A stretch of DNA of 64,000 nt from Pseudoneobacillus sp042683745 (lineage in GTDB: Bacteria; Bacillota; Bacilli; Bacillales; Cytobacillaceae), in NCBI RefSeq assembly GCF_042683745.1, contig NZ_JBHUJX010000007.1, positions 186,001-250,000 of the forward strand. Direction: 5' to 3'. The notes under the pieces are model-generated. The model did no database searches. It was given only the letters and a program-made list of their open reading frames with translations, and had not been told where the DNA came from. The translations under genes were made by a program, and so were the position numbers. Shown here piece by piece: positions 26,837-34,754 of the stretch; the first letter of the stretch is position 1; each line of letters begins with the position of its first letter.

Positions 26837-27751
26837 TTAGTTTGTGAACCACTTATAAAATGCATCAGACTCAATTAATAGATACGGAGCTAAAGTTGCT
26901 TGGAATTTTACTGTCCCTTGTTTGGAAGTATCAACATTCTCTGCACGAGCTCTCCAGATTTGAGATGGGCTAGCATAATATTCTTTAGCCGTAATAACAC
27001 GGTAATAAGTAATTCCATTCACAATTTCCTCAGTAACGGTAACCTTACCAACCTTTTCTTCAAATGTTCCTGTTCCACTGCCCATTAGGATTTCGAATAC
27101 TCTAAACCCTTGTGCATTTTTATAAAAATTAATTTCTTTGTTTGTTGTTTTAAAAGTGCTTCCATTAGGAGTCGCTTTAAATTCAACAGCTCCTGTAAAG
27201 TAAGGAGGGCCTGCCGGTTCTTCAGGAACTACTTCTTTATCCACTTGTGTAGCAACTACTTCTAATTTAATATTACCTGATTTGCCTTGGAACGCGATGT
27301 CATTATTCCCATGTGGCCAGCTGACGTAAATCTTAAATTCTTCTTTTTCAGATGCTGGCTTAAATGTATTTGTATAATCCACTTTCACCCAATTGTTATC
27401 GATTTTTCTTTTCATTTCAAGAACGACTGGTGTAGTAGAACCTTGTGGAAACAAGTCTCCACTAGGAGTTAAATTTACTTTATATTCCACTGGCACTTCT
27501 GTATTGTTTTTGTTAATGGAGAAGCTATATGCTTCAACAGTGTCCATTCCTGGATATAATTTTTCACTCAAGTTAAATTGAGCATTTCCAATGGTTGTTC
27601 CTTGCGAATTAACCGTGTCCACTTCGAAACTTGCCGCCTTAGCCACATTGCCATCACTTGTAAAACTCTTAGAAAAATAAGCCACCGTACCCATAATAGA
27701 AAAGGCAACCAAGAATACCGCAAATAAACTGAAACCTATTTTCTTTTTCAA
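26837..27751 (-). CDS. TasA/camelysin-like matrix protein, paralogue A
   Basis: 304 residues from TTG 27751, seven bases after AGGAGGAG. The N-terminus (KKIGFSLFAVFLVAFSIMGTVAYFSKSFTS.. NVAKAASFEVD) is the SipW-type signal of TasA/CalY proteins, where the AYFS segment precedes cleavage. The beta-sandwich domain 35-165 matches the neighbour closely (GNAQFNLSEKLYPGMDTVEAYSFSINKNNTEVPVEYKVNLTPSGDLFPQ). The last 115 residues differ from the paralogue. TasA-like proteins form extracellular fibres. No sipW gene lies in the window. Confidence 0.82.
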   Translation of the reverse strand: MKKKIGFSLFAVFLVAFSIMGTVAYFSKSFTSDGNVAKAASFEVDTVNSQGTTIGNAQFNLSEKLYPGMDTVEAYSFSINKNNTEVPVEYKVNLTPSGDLFPQGSTTPVVLEMKRKIDNNWVKVDYTNTFKPASEKEEFKIYVSWPHGNNDIAFQGKSGNIKLEVVATQVDKEVVPEEPAGPPYFTGAVEFKATPNGSTFKTTNKEINFYKNAQGFRVFEILMGSGTGTFEEKVGKVTVTEEIVNGITYYRVITAKEYYASPSQIWRARAENVDTSKQGTVKFQATLAPYLLIESDAFYKWFTN

Positions 27752-27855
27752 AATAATTCTCCTCCTATTTCAGTTGTTTCTAATCCATTTTTTTGTAAAA
27801 TTTAAGCCATCGGAAATTTATTAGTTTCTCTAAATTCTTTATACAAATCTAATTA

Positions 27856-27870
27856 ATTCTTAATAAAGAA
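27856..27870. promoter_or_regulatory. SinR-like palindrome upstream of paralogue A
   Basis: TTCTTAATAAAGAAC; its complement reads GTTCTTTATTAAGAA. It is about 105 bp before the start at 27751. Confidence 0.5.
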
Positions 27871-27897
27871 CATCTGGTTATACTTTTCCCCAATCTC

Positions 27898-29142
27898 CTA
27901 GTTATTTGAGAATGTTACCGTTACACCTTTATCTGAACTAGCTGTTTTAGCAGTAAATACAACATCCGCCGATCCAGCTGCATTCATAACGTCCCAACCA
28001 CTTAATCCACTAAATACTTGAGCAATTTTAGCTGCAATGGCTGCATGGCTATCACCCTTAGCTACAACCACTGTTTTTTCGACATTTTCACTACCATCAC
28101 TAAAAGTAACAGTTAGATTTCCTACCTTGTTTATTTTTCCATCAACCGTTAATGTGTTAACTTCTTTCACTCCAGGAAGAGCTGGGCTTCCATCTTGTTG
28201 GTTCGTTTGCGTTGCTTTTACGTCGGCGCTAGTAGGTCTATCCTTTGTAGCTGAGATACTTACATTCTTGAAATCTTTCATTTCTTTGGAAGTAAAGATT
28301 ACTTTCGTTCCCTCGTTTCGTACGTCCCATGCTGCCAGGAAATTTTTTATCGGTTGTTGTTTTATTAAGTTTACTGTAAGATCCTCTACTAAGTTCTTAG
28401 CAAGACGAACACCATCAAATCTGTGGTCTTCAGCTGGTAAGTAATCATAGATAGTTTGTAGAATAGTCAGATTCGCTTTTTCGCCATCATTAAATTTAAA
28501 TATCCAGCTAGCATTTCCTCCTGCAGGCTTACCTTCTGCAAATTCATATACGACAATTTCAGACTTCCCGTCGATCCCTGCTTCCCCTTTAACCGTTTCT
28601 ACCAAATTCCCACCGATCACATTAGGGTCCTCAACCTGAGTCGCTACAACCCCTAAATGGACATTACCCGTTTTCCCTTGGAAAGCAATGTCGTTCTCGC
28701 CATGCGGCCAGCTGACGAAGACTTTGAATTTTTCTGTCTCAGACTCTGGCTTAAATGGATTATTTTGATCCAAGTCTACCCATTTATCACCCATTAGTCT
28801 TTGCAACTTTAAGACTACTGGTGAACTGTTATCTTGCGGGAATAGATCCCCACTAGGAGTTAAATTTACTTTGTATTCAACTGGCACTTCCGTTTGATTT
28901 TTATTAATTTGGAAACTATAAACCTCCATTGGCTCCATCCCAGGCAATAACTTTTCACCTAGATTAAATTGGCCACTACCAATGGTTTCCCCTTTGGAAT
29001 TCACAGCATCTACTTCAAACTTTGCAGCTTGGGCTACGTTGCTATCACTTGTGAAGCTTTTTGTATAGTAAGCTACTGTGCCCATAATCGAACCGGCTAC
29101 AATTCCACCTGCTAATAAACTAATGCCAACCTTCTTTTTCAT
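27898..29142 (-). CDS. TasA/camelysin-like matrix protein, paralogue B
   Basis: 414 residues. Same SipW-type signal (GTVAYYTKSFTS) and TasA-like domain as the gene downstream. From about residue 185 it carries two related beta modules: the first contains AAWDVRNEGTKVIFTSKEMKDFKNVSIS, the second GWDVMNAAGSADVVFTAKTASSDKGVTVTFS. ATG follows AGGGGGA. A good sigma-A promoter flanked by two palindromes lies upstream. Probably a secreted fibre-forming or surface protein; gene B plus gene A may form one unit because no terminator is evident between them. Confidence 0.82.
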   Translation of the reverse strand: MKKKVGISLLAGGIVAGSIMGTVAYYTKSFTSDSNVAQAAKFEVDAVNSKGETIGSGQFNLGEKLLPGMEPMEVYSFQINKNQTEVPVEYKVNLTPSGDLFPQDNSSPVVLKLQRLMGDKWVDLDQNNPFKPESETEKFKVFVSWPHGENDIAFQGKTGNVHLGVVATQVEDPNVIGGNLVETVKGEAGIDGKSEIVVYEFAEGKPAGGNASWIFKFNDGEKANLTILQTIYDYLPAEDHRFDGVRLAKNLVEDLTVNLIKQQPIKNFLAAWDVRNEGTKVIFTSKEMKDFKNVSISATKDRPTSADVKATQTNQQDGSPALPGVKEVNTLTVDGKINKVGNLTVTFSDGSENVEKTVVVAKGDSHAAIAAKIAQVFSGLSGWDVMNAAGSADVVFTAKTASSDKGVTVTFSNN

Positions 29143-29244
29143 TAAAAAATCCCCCTAATTTTCATATAATCTACCTTTTCTCTCAATCTATCGTTTTTTA
29201 GGTTTCTTTCCCCCTTTGTTAAAATGCTTGTCCAGAATAAATAT

Positions 29245-29335
29245 GTTCTTAATGAAGAACGATTATTTTTATTATAGATTGAATTAAATTATATTTCAAG
29301 GGGTTAATCCTAAATTTGTTCTTTATATTGAACAA
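29245..29335 (-). promoter_or_regulatory. Sigma-A promoter flanked by two SinR-like operators
   Basis: On the minus strand: -35 TTGAAA (29294-29299), 17-bp spacer, -10 TATAAT (29271-29276). Operator one, TTGTTC-N8-GAACAA (29316-29335), sits just upstream of the -35. Operator two, GTTCTTCATTAAGAAC (29245-29260), covers about +4 to +20. The half-sites contain GTTCTT/AAGAAC. Placement fits repression; the regulator's identity is inferred. Confidence 0.7.
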
Positions 29336-29389
29336 ATGAACAACGGAACTATTTCTGCACTTTTCGAGTTAATCTAACAAATTTCGTTC

Positions 29390-29552
29390 TATCGGACAGA
29401 TTATTGCTGCTATCGAACTGATTTCCATTCCTATCGGACAAAAATCGCATTCTATCGGACAAGTTCACAATTCTATCGGACTTTGTCACAATTTCATCAA
29501 ACTTATTCACAATTTCCTTGGACAAAAAACCTAACTATCGGACTTTGCCCCG
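29390..29552. repeat. 21-bp periodic array, copy 4 (about eight units)
   Basis: Cores at 29390, 29411 (TATCGAAC), 29432, 29453, 29474, 29495 (CATCAAAC), 29516 (CTTGGAC, 20-bp unit) and 29536. Units AAAAATCGCATTC, AAGTTCACAATTC and TTTGTCACAATTT follow in the same order as in copy 3. It lies between divergent genes, unlike the other copies. Confidence 0.9.
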
Positions 29553-29601
29553 TTATATGTTATAATTCCCCACAATACGATGCGAAGAAAGGATGAGTAG
29601 G

Positions 29602-30078
29602 ATGTCAGTTGAGAGTGTGAAAGAATTTTTCAAACAGTGGAATCGTGAGTTCGATGTGATGGAGTTTGAGTCTTCAAGTGCTACCGTGGAGCAAGCGGCA
29701 GAAACGATTGGTGTCATTCCTGCTCGAATTGCCAAGACCATTTCCTTTAAAGGAGAGGGCGAAAAGGCGATTTTGATTGTGGCCGCTGGTGATGCAAAAA
29801 TCGATAATAAGAAATTTCGCGATACATTCGGCTTCAAAGCACGAATGCTCACACCTGAAGAGGTGTTAGATCAAACTGGACATGCTGTTGGTGGGGTTTG
29901 TCCATTTGGATTGAAAAATGATCTCGATGTTTTTCTCGATGTCTCAATGAAACGCTTTGAAACTTTATACCCAGCATGCGGTAGTTCAAATTCTGCCATC
30001 GAATTAACTTTAAAGGAATTGTCTCAATTCTCATCGGCGAAGGATTGGATAGATGTGTGCAAGGGTTGGGAGGAATAG
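29602..30078 (+). CDS. YbaK/EbsC-family aminoacyl-tRNA deacylase
   Basis: 158 residues. ATG 29602 is preferred over 29593 because the AAAGG site is nine bases before it and touches the other. The YbaK fold is shown by ATVEQAAETIGVIPARIAKTISF, GDAKIDNKKFRDTFG, GHAVGGVCPFGL (the GxxxGGxxPxG signature) and DVSMKRFETLYPACGSSNSAI. Members hydrolyse mischarged Cys-tRNA(Pro) or related species in the cytosol. Monocistronic. Confidence 0.93.
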   Translation: MSVESVKEFFKQWNREFDVMEFESSSATVEQAAETIGVIPARIAKTISFKGEGEKAILIVAAGDAKIDNKKFRDTFGFKARMLTPEEVLDQTGHAVGGVCPFGLKNDLDVFLDVSMKRFETLYPACGSSNSAIELTLKELSQFSSAKDWIDVCKGWEE

Positions 30079-30086
30079 CCAAGTAG

Positions 30087-30126
30087 AAAGTTCCGTCTTA
30101 ACGAACAACGACTAAGACGGAACTTT
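30087..30126. terminator. Bidirectional terminator
   Basis: AAAGTTCCGTCTTA pairs perfectly with TAAGACGGAACTTT around a 12-base loop, between convergent genes. Confidence 0.85.
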
Positions 30127-30634
30127 AAACATCTGCTTTTTGATGGTCAATGTTCAGCAATTGATCCTTAAAAAACCATTTATAAAATGCATGTGATACA
30201 TAATAGGTAAACCCAATCGTAATAAAGCTCCAATACCAGGTCCAATTTTTGTATCGAATTAACTTTGTATATTTCAAAGCGAGGATTTCAAGACCTGTAA
30301 TAACTGAAGTATGGCAGAAAAAGTAGAGAGTCTTAATGAAGTAATTTCCTCTTTCAGGGTAATAAATATTAAAAATAACACATAATGCGGGATAAATATA
30401 ATATTCAAAACAAAAACTCGCTTTGTTTGCTTTCTTAAAAAACGGTCGATACGGATATTTAATTAAGTTTTTCTCCACAACGAGTAATCCAAAAAACCAT
30501 GTGATGACCTGTTTAAATAGAAAAGAAACTAGGGCATGACGAATTTTATTTTTCGGAACAAATTTAATTAACAAAAACGTGACGATGATATAAGCGAAGG
30601 CGATGATTGTTTTTTCTTTATAATGATTGGTCAT
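30125..30634 (-). CDS. CBO0543-type integral membrane protein
   Basis: 169 residues. ATG 30634 is chosen because AAGGAG lies seven bases upstream; an upstream in-frame extension to 30700 lacks one. About five membrane segments (FAYIIVTFLLIKFVP, ALVSFLFKQVITWFFGLLVV, YIYPALCVIFNIYYP, FFCHTSVITGLEILALKYT, WSFITIGFTYYVSHAFY). The pattern matches the CBO0543 family, common in spore formers and of unknown function. Monocistronic. Confidence 0.8.
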   Translation of the reverse strand: MTNHYKEKTIIAFAYIIVTFLLIKFVPKNKIRHALVSFLFKQVITWFFGLLVVEKNLIKYPYRPFFKKANKASFCFEYYIYPALCVIFNIYYPERGNYFIKTLYFFCHTSVITGLEILALKYTKLIRYKNWTWYWSFITIGFTYYVSHAFYKWFFKDQLLNIDHQKADV

Positions 30635-30784
30635 TCTGAATCTCCTTAGAAAATTGAATGTGTCCGAAAGGGCACTTTTTTTATTGTTTTTATTATCCAC
30701 ATTACTTTAGGAAAATATTTTCACATCTTTAGTTTTTCTTGAAGGGAACATTATTAAAGACTTCAAATTCCAAGGAGGTAACGA

Positions 30785-31648
30785 ATGAATTTCATAAGAG
30801 CTTTCTTGATTTATCTAATCTCGTTCCAACTTTTGTTTAGTGCATCTTCTGCATTGGCAGCTCCTCCCGAAAATGAGCTAAACGCTTATTTAGCGCAAAT
30901 CGGTTGGACGAAACAGGAGTTACTGGATTACTTGGATTATTATGAAATTCCGTTAAATGAATTTGAATCAGTCGAAGACCTTAAAATGTTCTTAGGAACG
31001 CCTATTAATAGTGAAAATCTTCAGGAGCTTTTAACAAGATATAACTTAACGGAGAAAGAGCTTCAGGATCTTTTGAATCATTTCGGTGACTCGTTGGCCG
31101 AATACAAATTTATTGAGGATCTGGATGTGACGGTTGATTTCTATGTCAACCACGATGAGTACATGGCTGATATTGAAAATGAATTAGCGGAAATTGGTAT
31201 AACAGAGGAAGAGTCTGAGCGATTTTTCGAATATTTGTCCTTAGTTGAAGAAAAAAACAAAGATCAACTGGATCAAATGTATATGATGGATTCAAATATT
31301 GAAAAATTCATGGACGTGACGGATACCTCCGAATTAACGGATGAGGAATTAGATGAACTAGTACAAATTTTGACCGAATCTATTTCATTGTATGAAATTC
31401 AGGTGAAATTCAAAGTGGATCAAAAGGAAATTTCACTTAAAGAATTACTAAAAATGAAAGAACTACCTAAAAACTTATTAACCACGATCTACAGTAATTC
31501 TGGGGAATTGCTCATTGATTTTACTGTACCTGAATGGTTAATTGAACCGGGCGAAGAAATGATTCATATCGGTGAGCTTTCCGATGAGTATGTTGATTAT
31601 TTACATGAAGAAAAATATGAAGAAGCTTCTGAAAAAGGGTATAAATAA
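30785..31648 (+). CDS. Secreted acidic protein, like 'processed acidic surface protein' without sorting signal
   Basis: 287 residues; signal peptide about 1-25 (SSALAA), RBS AAGGAGG. The mature part is very acidic with repeated helical units: AYLAQIGWTKQELLDYLDYYEIPLNEFESVEDLKMFLG and LLTRYNLTEKELQDLLNHFGDSLAEYKFIEDLDVTVDF, both with 'ELxDLLxxFGxxLxEY' spacing. These resemble sortase-linked processed acidic surface proteins, but this one ends at EKGYK with no LPXTA-like motif or membrane tail, and no sortase gene is near. The family match is from memory and moderate. Confidence 0.75.
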   Translation: MNFIRAFLIYLISFQLLFSASSALAAPPENELNAYLAQIGWTKQELLDYLDYYEIPLNEFESVEDLKMFLGTPINSENLQELLTRYNLTEKELQDLLNHFGDSLAEYKFIEDLDVTVDFYVNHDEYMADIENELAEIGITEEESERFFEYLSLVEEKNKDQLDQMYMMDSNIEKFMDVTDTSELTDEELDELVQILTESISLYEIQVKFKVDQKEISLKELLKMKELPKNLLTTIYSNSGELLIDFTVPEWLIEPGEEMIHIGELSDEYVDYLHEEKYEEASEKGYK

Positions 31649-31652
31649 AACT

Positions 31653-31683
31653 GCACCACCAGGCTCTTGGGCTTGGTGGTGTT
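31653..31683 (+). terminator. Terminator of the acidic-protein gene
   Basis: CACCACCAGGC pairs with GCTTGGTGGTG, followed by TTTACA. Confidence 0.75.
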
Positions 31684-31706
31684 TACACTTATACGGTGAA
31701 TCATTC

Positions 31707-31806
31707 TATCGGACTCAAAATGGCTCCTATCAGACAAGTTCACAATTCTATCGAACAAATCGGATCGTCTATCGGACAATTCAGCAATTTTATCGGACTT
31801 TGCGCC
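31707..31806. repeat. 21-bp periodic array, copy 5 (five units)
   Basis: Cores TATCGGAC at 31707, TATCAGAC 31728, TATCGAAC 31749, TATCGGAC 31770 and 31791, each 21 bp apart, between convergent genes. Confidence 0.88.
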
Positions 31807-31842
31807 TTAATTCAACCAAATGAAGCCCACCAACTTATGTTC

Positions 31843-31916
31843 AATCAAACGTTTGATTAAACTAGCTTCCGACTACTCCCACAAGACTTTAGATCGTTTC
31901 AATCAATCGTTTGATT
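31843..31916. promoter_or_regulatory. Second pair of CAAACGTTTG palindromes beside an array
   Basis: AATCAAACGTTTGATT (31843-31858, perfect) and AATCAATCGTTTGATT (31901-31916), 58 bp centre to centre, 37 bp after the array. Same arrangement as at 26.65 kb. Nothing else is seen in 31649-31988. Confidence 0.45.
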
Positions 31917-31988
31917 AATACGATTTTCGTTCTACTCGCAACAAAAAAGCCAGCTAGAGATTCCCCCACTTAGCCTTCACAAACCTCC

Positions 31989-32540
31989 CTATTTAAACCC
32001 TTCTGCACCAACTAACCAAATTTTTGAGCCATCCGTATATTTACCTTTACTGTCGGTAAGTAAAATAATGTACCCTTTTTTTGACTTGTGAGTGGAGACA
32101 GCCACATCATAGTTACCTATTCCTTTAGCAAGAATAATGGAATTAGGGTAATTGAATACCTCACCCGTTTTTGCTTTTCGCCACTTTCCTTTTTTGTTAT
32201 TTAGCTGATACGTCCCATTACTATTAATGGTAAGCGTTCCATTATAAGCTCCCTTTGTATACTTACTCTTTTTGTATTGACCTGTATCTTTGTAAAAATA
32301 ATCAATCATCGTACCTGGAATCCAAAGCTTCCATTTTCCGTAAGAAAATCTCGGGTTTACTACTACTGGCTTAGCTTTTGTGGTAGATTTCTTAGCTGGA
32401 CTTGTGGCTGGACTTTTTAACTCAAGATTTTCAGACCAATTCTCTGTTTTCACTGGATCTGACCAAGCTTGGGAATGTTGAGGTGGTAGAAAAAATAGAA
32501 CCATTATGGAAGATAGAATGACATACAGAAACCTTTTCAA
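31989..32540 (-). CDS. Small secreted basic protein, unknown
   Basis: 183 residues; signal peptide about 1-25 (ending SQAW). A Ser/Pro/Lys linker (SPATSPAKKSTTKAKP) precedes a beta-rich, Lys/Tyr/Gly/Trp-rich domain of about 120 residues with repeated strands (GKWKLWIPGTMIDYFY, GAYNGTLTINSNGTYQLNNKKGKWRKA, GKYTDGSKIWLVG). The pattern resembles small lipocalin-like or META-type folds that report cell-wall or solute binding, but I recognise no family. RBS AGGAGG. Confidence 0.78.
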   Translation of the reverse strand: MKRFLYVILSSIMVLFFLPPQHSQAWSDPVKTENWSENLELKSPATSPAKKSTTKAKPVVVNPRFSYGKWKLWIPGTMIDYFYKDTGQYKKSKYTKGAYNGTLTINSNGTYQLNNKKGKWRKAKTGEVFNYPNSIILAKGIGNYDVAVSTHKSKKGYIILLTDSKGKYTDGSKIWLVGAEGFK

Positions 32541-32705
32541 ACGAATCCTCCTTTCTTATTATTTGGTTATATTCCTTCTATATATATGCGCATTATAATA
32601 TTTGAACACCATTCATACAGCCCGAGCAAATATTGGGCGAATATCTCCCCTTGATTGATACATAATAACAATGGCTTTGCCAATATCGTTAGGAGGAGAT
32701 CAAAT

Positions 32706-33347
32706 ATGCTTCAAAACCAACAAGGTCAAATGCACCAAAATATGCATACAGGAAATGTCCCTCAACAAATGAATCATGGTGGTCACGAACTATTTGACGT
32801 ACATGAGGTTCTATCGGGGGCTGTCGGAACGTTAAATCAATATACATTACTCCGTCAACATGTGAAGGACCCAGAATTACTCGATATTCTCGACCGCCAA
32901 TTTCAATTTATGCAAGAGGAGTACAATATAACTTTACAAAGTTTTCAAACCGGTCAGGACCCATCCAAACCAACACAAAGCTATAAAATGAACCAAGGAA
33001 ATGACTTCATTTACGGTATGAAACCAGCTCAGCCTAAAAAACCATGGCAATCCGCTGCAGAAATTTCGGATGAATTCATTTCTGGCTGCATGCTAAATTC
33101 ATGCAAAACAGGAGCCTCAGCGAAAGCAATGGCTGCACTAGAAGTAACTAATCCCGTTGTTCGCCGTGTACTTGCTGATTCCGTCCCAAATTGCATTGAA
33201 ATGGCCTACGAACTCTCGATTTATCAAAATAAACATCATTACTATCAAGTACCACAGTTAGCACAGCAAGATATGACCCAGCTGCTAAACGCATTCGCAC
33301 CTACACAGAAGCAAATGCAGATGCCAAATAACAATATGAGTCATTAG
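32706..33347 (+). CDS. CotF-family spore coat protein
   Basis: 213 residues. ATG 32706 follows TAGGAGGAG by five to six bases; an earlier in-frame start at 32655 lacks a site. A Q/N/H/M-rich N-terminus precedes the CotF/coat domain: ELFDVHEVLSGAVGTLNQYTLLRQHVKDPELLDILDRQFQFMQEEYN and the second half ISDEFISGCMLNSCKTGASAKAMAALEVTNPVVRRVLADSVPNCIEMAYELSIYQNKHHYYQVP. Expected to be made in the mother cell and to coat the spore. Confidence 0.9.
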   Translation: MLQNQQGQMHQNMHTGNVPQQMNHGGHELFDVHEVLSGAVGTLNQYTLLRQHVKDPELLDILDRQFQFMQEEYNITLQSFQTGQDPSKPTQSYKMNQGNDFIYGMKPAQPKKPWQSAAEISDEFISGCMLNSCKTGASAKAMAALEVTNPVVRRVLADSVPNCIEMAYELSIYQNKHHYYQVPQLAQQDMTQLLNAFAPTQKQMQMPNNNMSH

Positions 33348-33369
33348 AACGGTAAAAGTGAAGCAAAGT

Positions 33370-33504
33370 GAAGCAAAGGGACGGTTCTTTTGCTTCCTTT
33401 GTACCACTTTGCCAAATTTTACATTATTTTAAATTCCATCCAAGGTTGAAAAAAGGAAGCAGGAGAACCGTCCCCCTGCTTCCACCCCTGCTTCCAGCTT
33501 CCCC
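33370..33504. repeat. REP-like inverted pair (REPIN-like / MITE candidate)
   Basis: Forward REP at 33370-33397 (GAAGCA..GGGACGGTTCT..TGCTTCC) and reverse REP at 33455-33483 (GGAAGCAGGAGAACCGTCCC..GCTTCC), about 57 bp apart, with a tail (CCCCTGCTTCCAGCTTCCCC) to 33504. The right end and its tail match the flank of the transposase gene at 39218-39262. Ends four bases before the gerC-like stop. Confidence 0.75.
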
Positions 33505-33507
33505 TCA

Positions 33508-34710
33508 TTATTTCATTTCTTCTAAGAAAGAGTTACCGACCGTACCTACACGACGGATTTTCACGTCAATTTTGATATTTACTGGCAAGGTTTGAAATTC
33601 GTTATCCCAATTATTTTTTAATTTTTTCCATGCTTTTGGATCTGCTCGATGGATAGCTTCTCCAAAGCCAAAAATATCTTTTTTATGTTTTTCTTGTATT
33701 TGTTTTATAGACTGTTTAAACATTTTTTCAATTCTTCGTTCCTCTATTTTCTCTAATTTTGAAATGTTCTCCAGTTTAGTAAGATCGATATCACATTCTA
33801 CTTCTCCGACGTTGTATTCTGCTCGATATTCAATATTAATTTCTGGTTGCCCATTTTTCACTTTACCTTTCATTTTTGCATTTGGGTTCACAAGTTGTAG
33901 GACGGCTTTCCCACCTTCAGGACAGGTTATGTTCACAACCGTACTTTTCGTTTTGTTAGTTATGCTATTATAAGTTCTGCTTTGCTTTTCATCTAGCCAA
34001 CCAACCAATTTATCTCTATCAAATACCGCTAATTCTCCAAAGAACAATCGTGCTGAAGGTTTTGTCATTTCTACATTCTGTTTACTGAAAGAAGTTTTTT
34101 CATCACCTTCTATCGCCATGTGAACACCAGTTAACACCGGTTGTTTTCCGACACTTACCATATTTTCAATCAGTTCATATAAAGTCACTCCACTTGTCGC
34201 AGACCAAGCTTTTGATGACACTTTAAGGGCATTAAATAATTGATTGGCAGGTATCTTTTCTAAAGGTGTGAGTACCTTTAAAATATCTTCTGCATTCCTT
34301 CCTTTTGCTACAGTGATGTAAAAATCTGATCTCAATTCCCAGTCTCTCGAGATAAGATCTAACGGTTTTCCAATACCTTCTCTTGCTAATGATTCTCCAA
34401 TCACGAGTATTCTAAGATGAGAAGGATAAATTCTCCTTGGGGATTCCTTTGTCATTTTTCGAAATGCTTCAAGCATGGTTTCCCCTTTCGCTTGAAAGAT
34501 AATAACTGGTGATTGGCCACTTGCTCCTTTTGCCGCTACTTCTCCTGGATTGACCACTTGAGCCGTCACAAGATATTGACCATTCATTGTGCGGTCGATT
34601 CCAATCCCTAACGTAATGCTAAGTTCATTTAATTCTCGACGGTTCCAACACCCTGTTGTTAATAATAGAAAAGTAATAAGAAGAAAAAGTAGATTTAACT
34701 TACGTTTCAT
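33508..34710 (-). CDS. Ger(x)C-family germination lipoprotein (GerC subunit)
   Basis: 400 residues. ATG 34710 is used, with AAAGGAG before it; the longer in-frame reading to 34839 overlaps the permease gene. Lipoprotein signal with lipobox LTTGC. Ger(x)C fold: CWNRRELNELSITLGIGIDR, YPSHLRILVIGESLAREGIGKPLDLISRDWELRSDFYITVAKG, and the C-terminal NIKIDVKIRRVGT strand. It is the outer-facing component of a GerA-type germinant receptor in the spore inner membrane. Last gene of the ger operon. Confidence 0.95.
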   Translation of the reverse strand: MKRKLNLLFLLITFLLLTTGCWNRRELNELSITLGIGIDRTMNGQYLVTAQVVNPGEVAAKGASGQSPVIIFQAKGETMLEAFRKMTKESPRRIYPSHLRILVIGESLAREGIGKPLDLISRDWELRSDFYITVAKGRNAEDILKVLTPLEKIPANQLFNALKVSSKAWSATSGVTLYELIENMVSVGKQPVLTGVHMAIEGDEKTSFSKQNVEMTKPSARLFFGELAVFDRDKLVGWLDEKQSRTYNSITNKTKSTVVNITCPEGGKAVLQLVNPNAKMKGKVKNGQPEINIEYRAEYNVGEVECDIDLTKLENISKLEKIEERRIEKMFKQSIKQIQEKHKKDIFGFGEAIHRADPKAWKKLKNNWDNEFQTLPVNIKIDVKIRRVGTVGNSFLEEMK

Positions 34711-34754
34711 AGACCAAACTCCTTTCGAACTACGGAAAAATAAATGATAAAACT

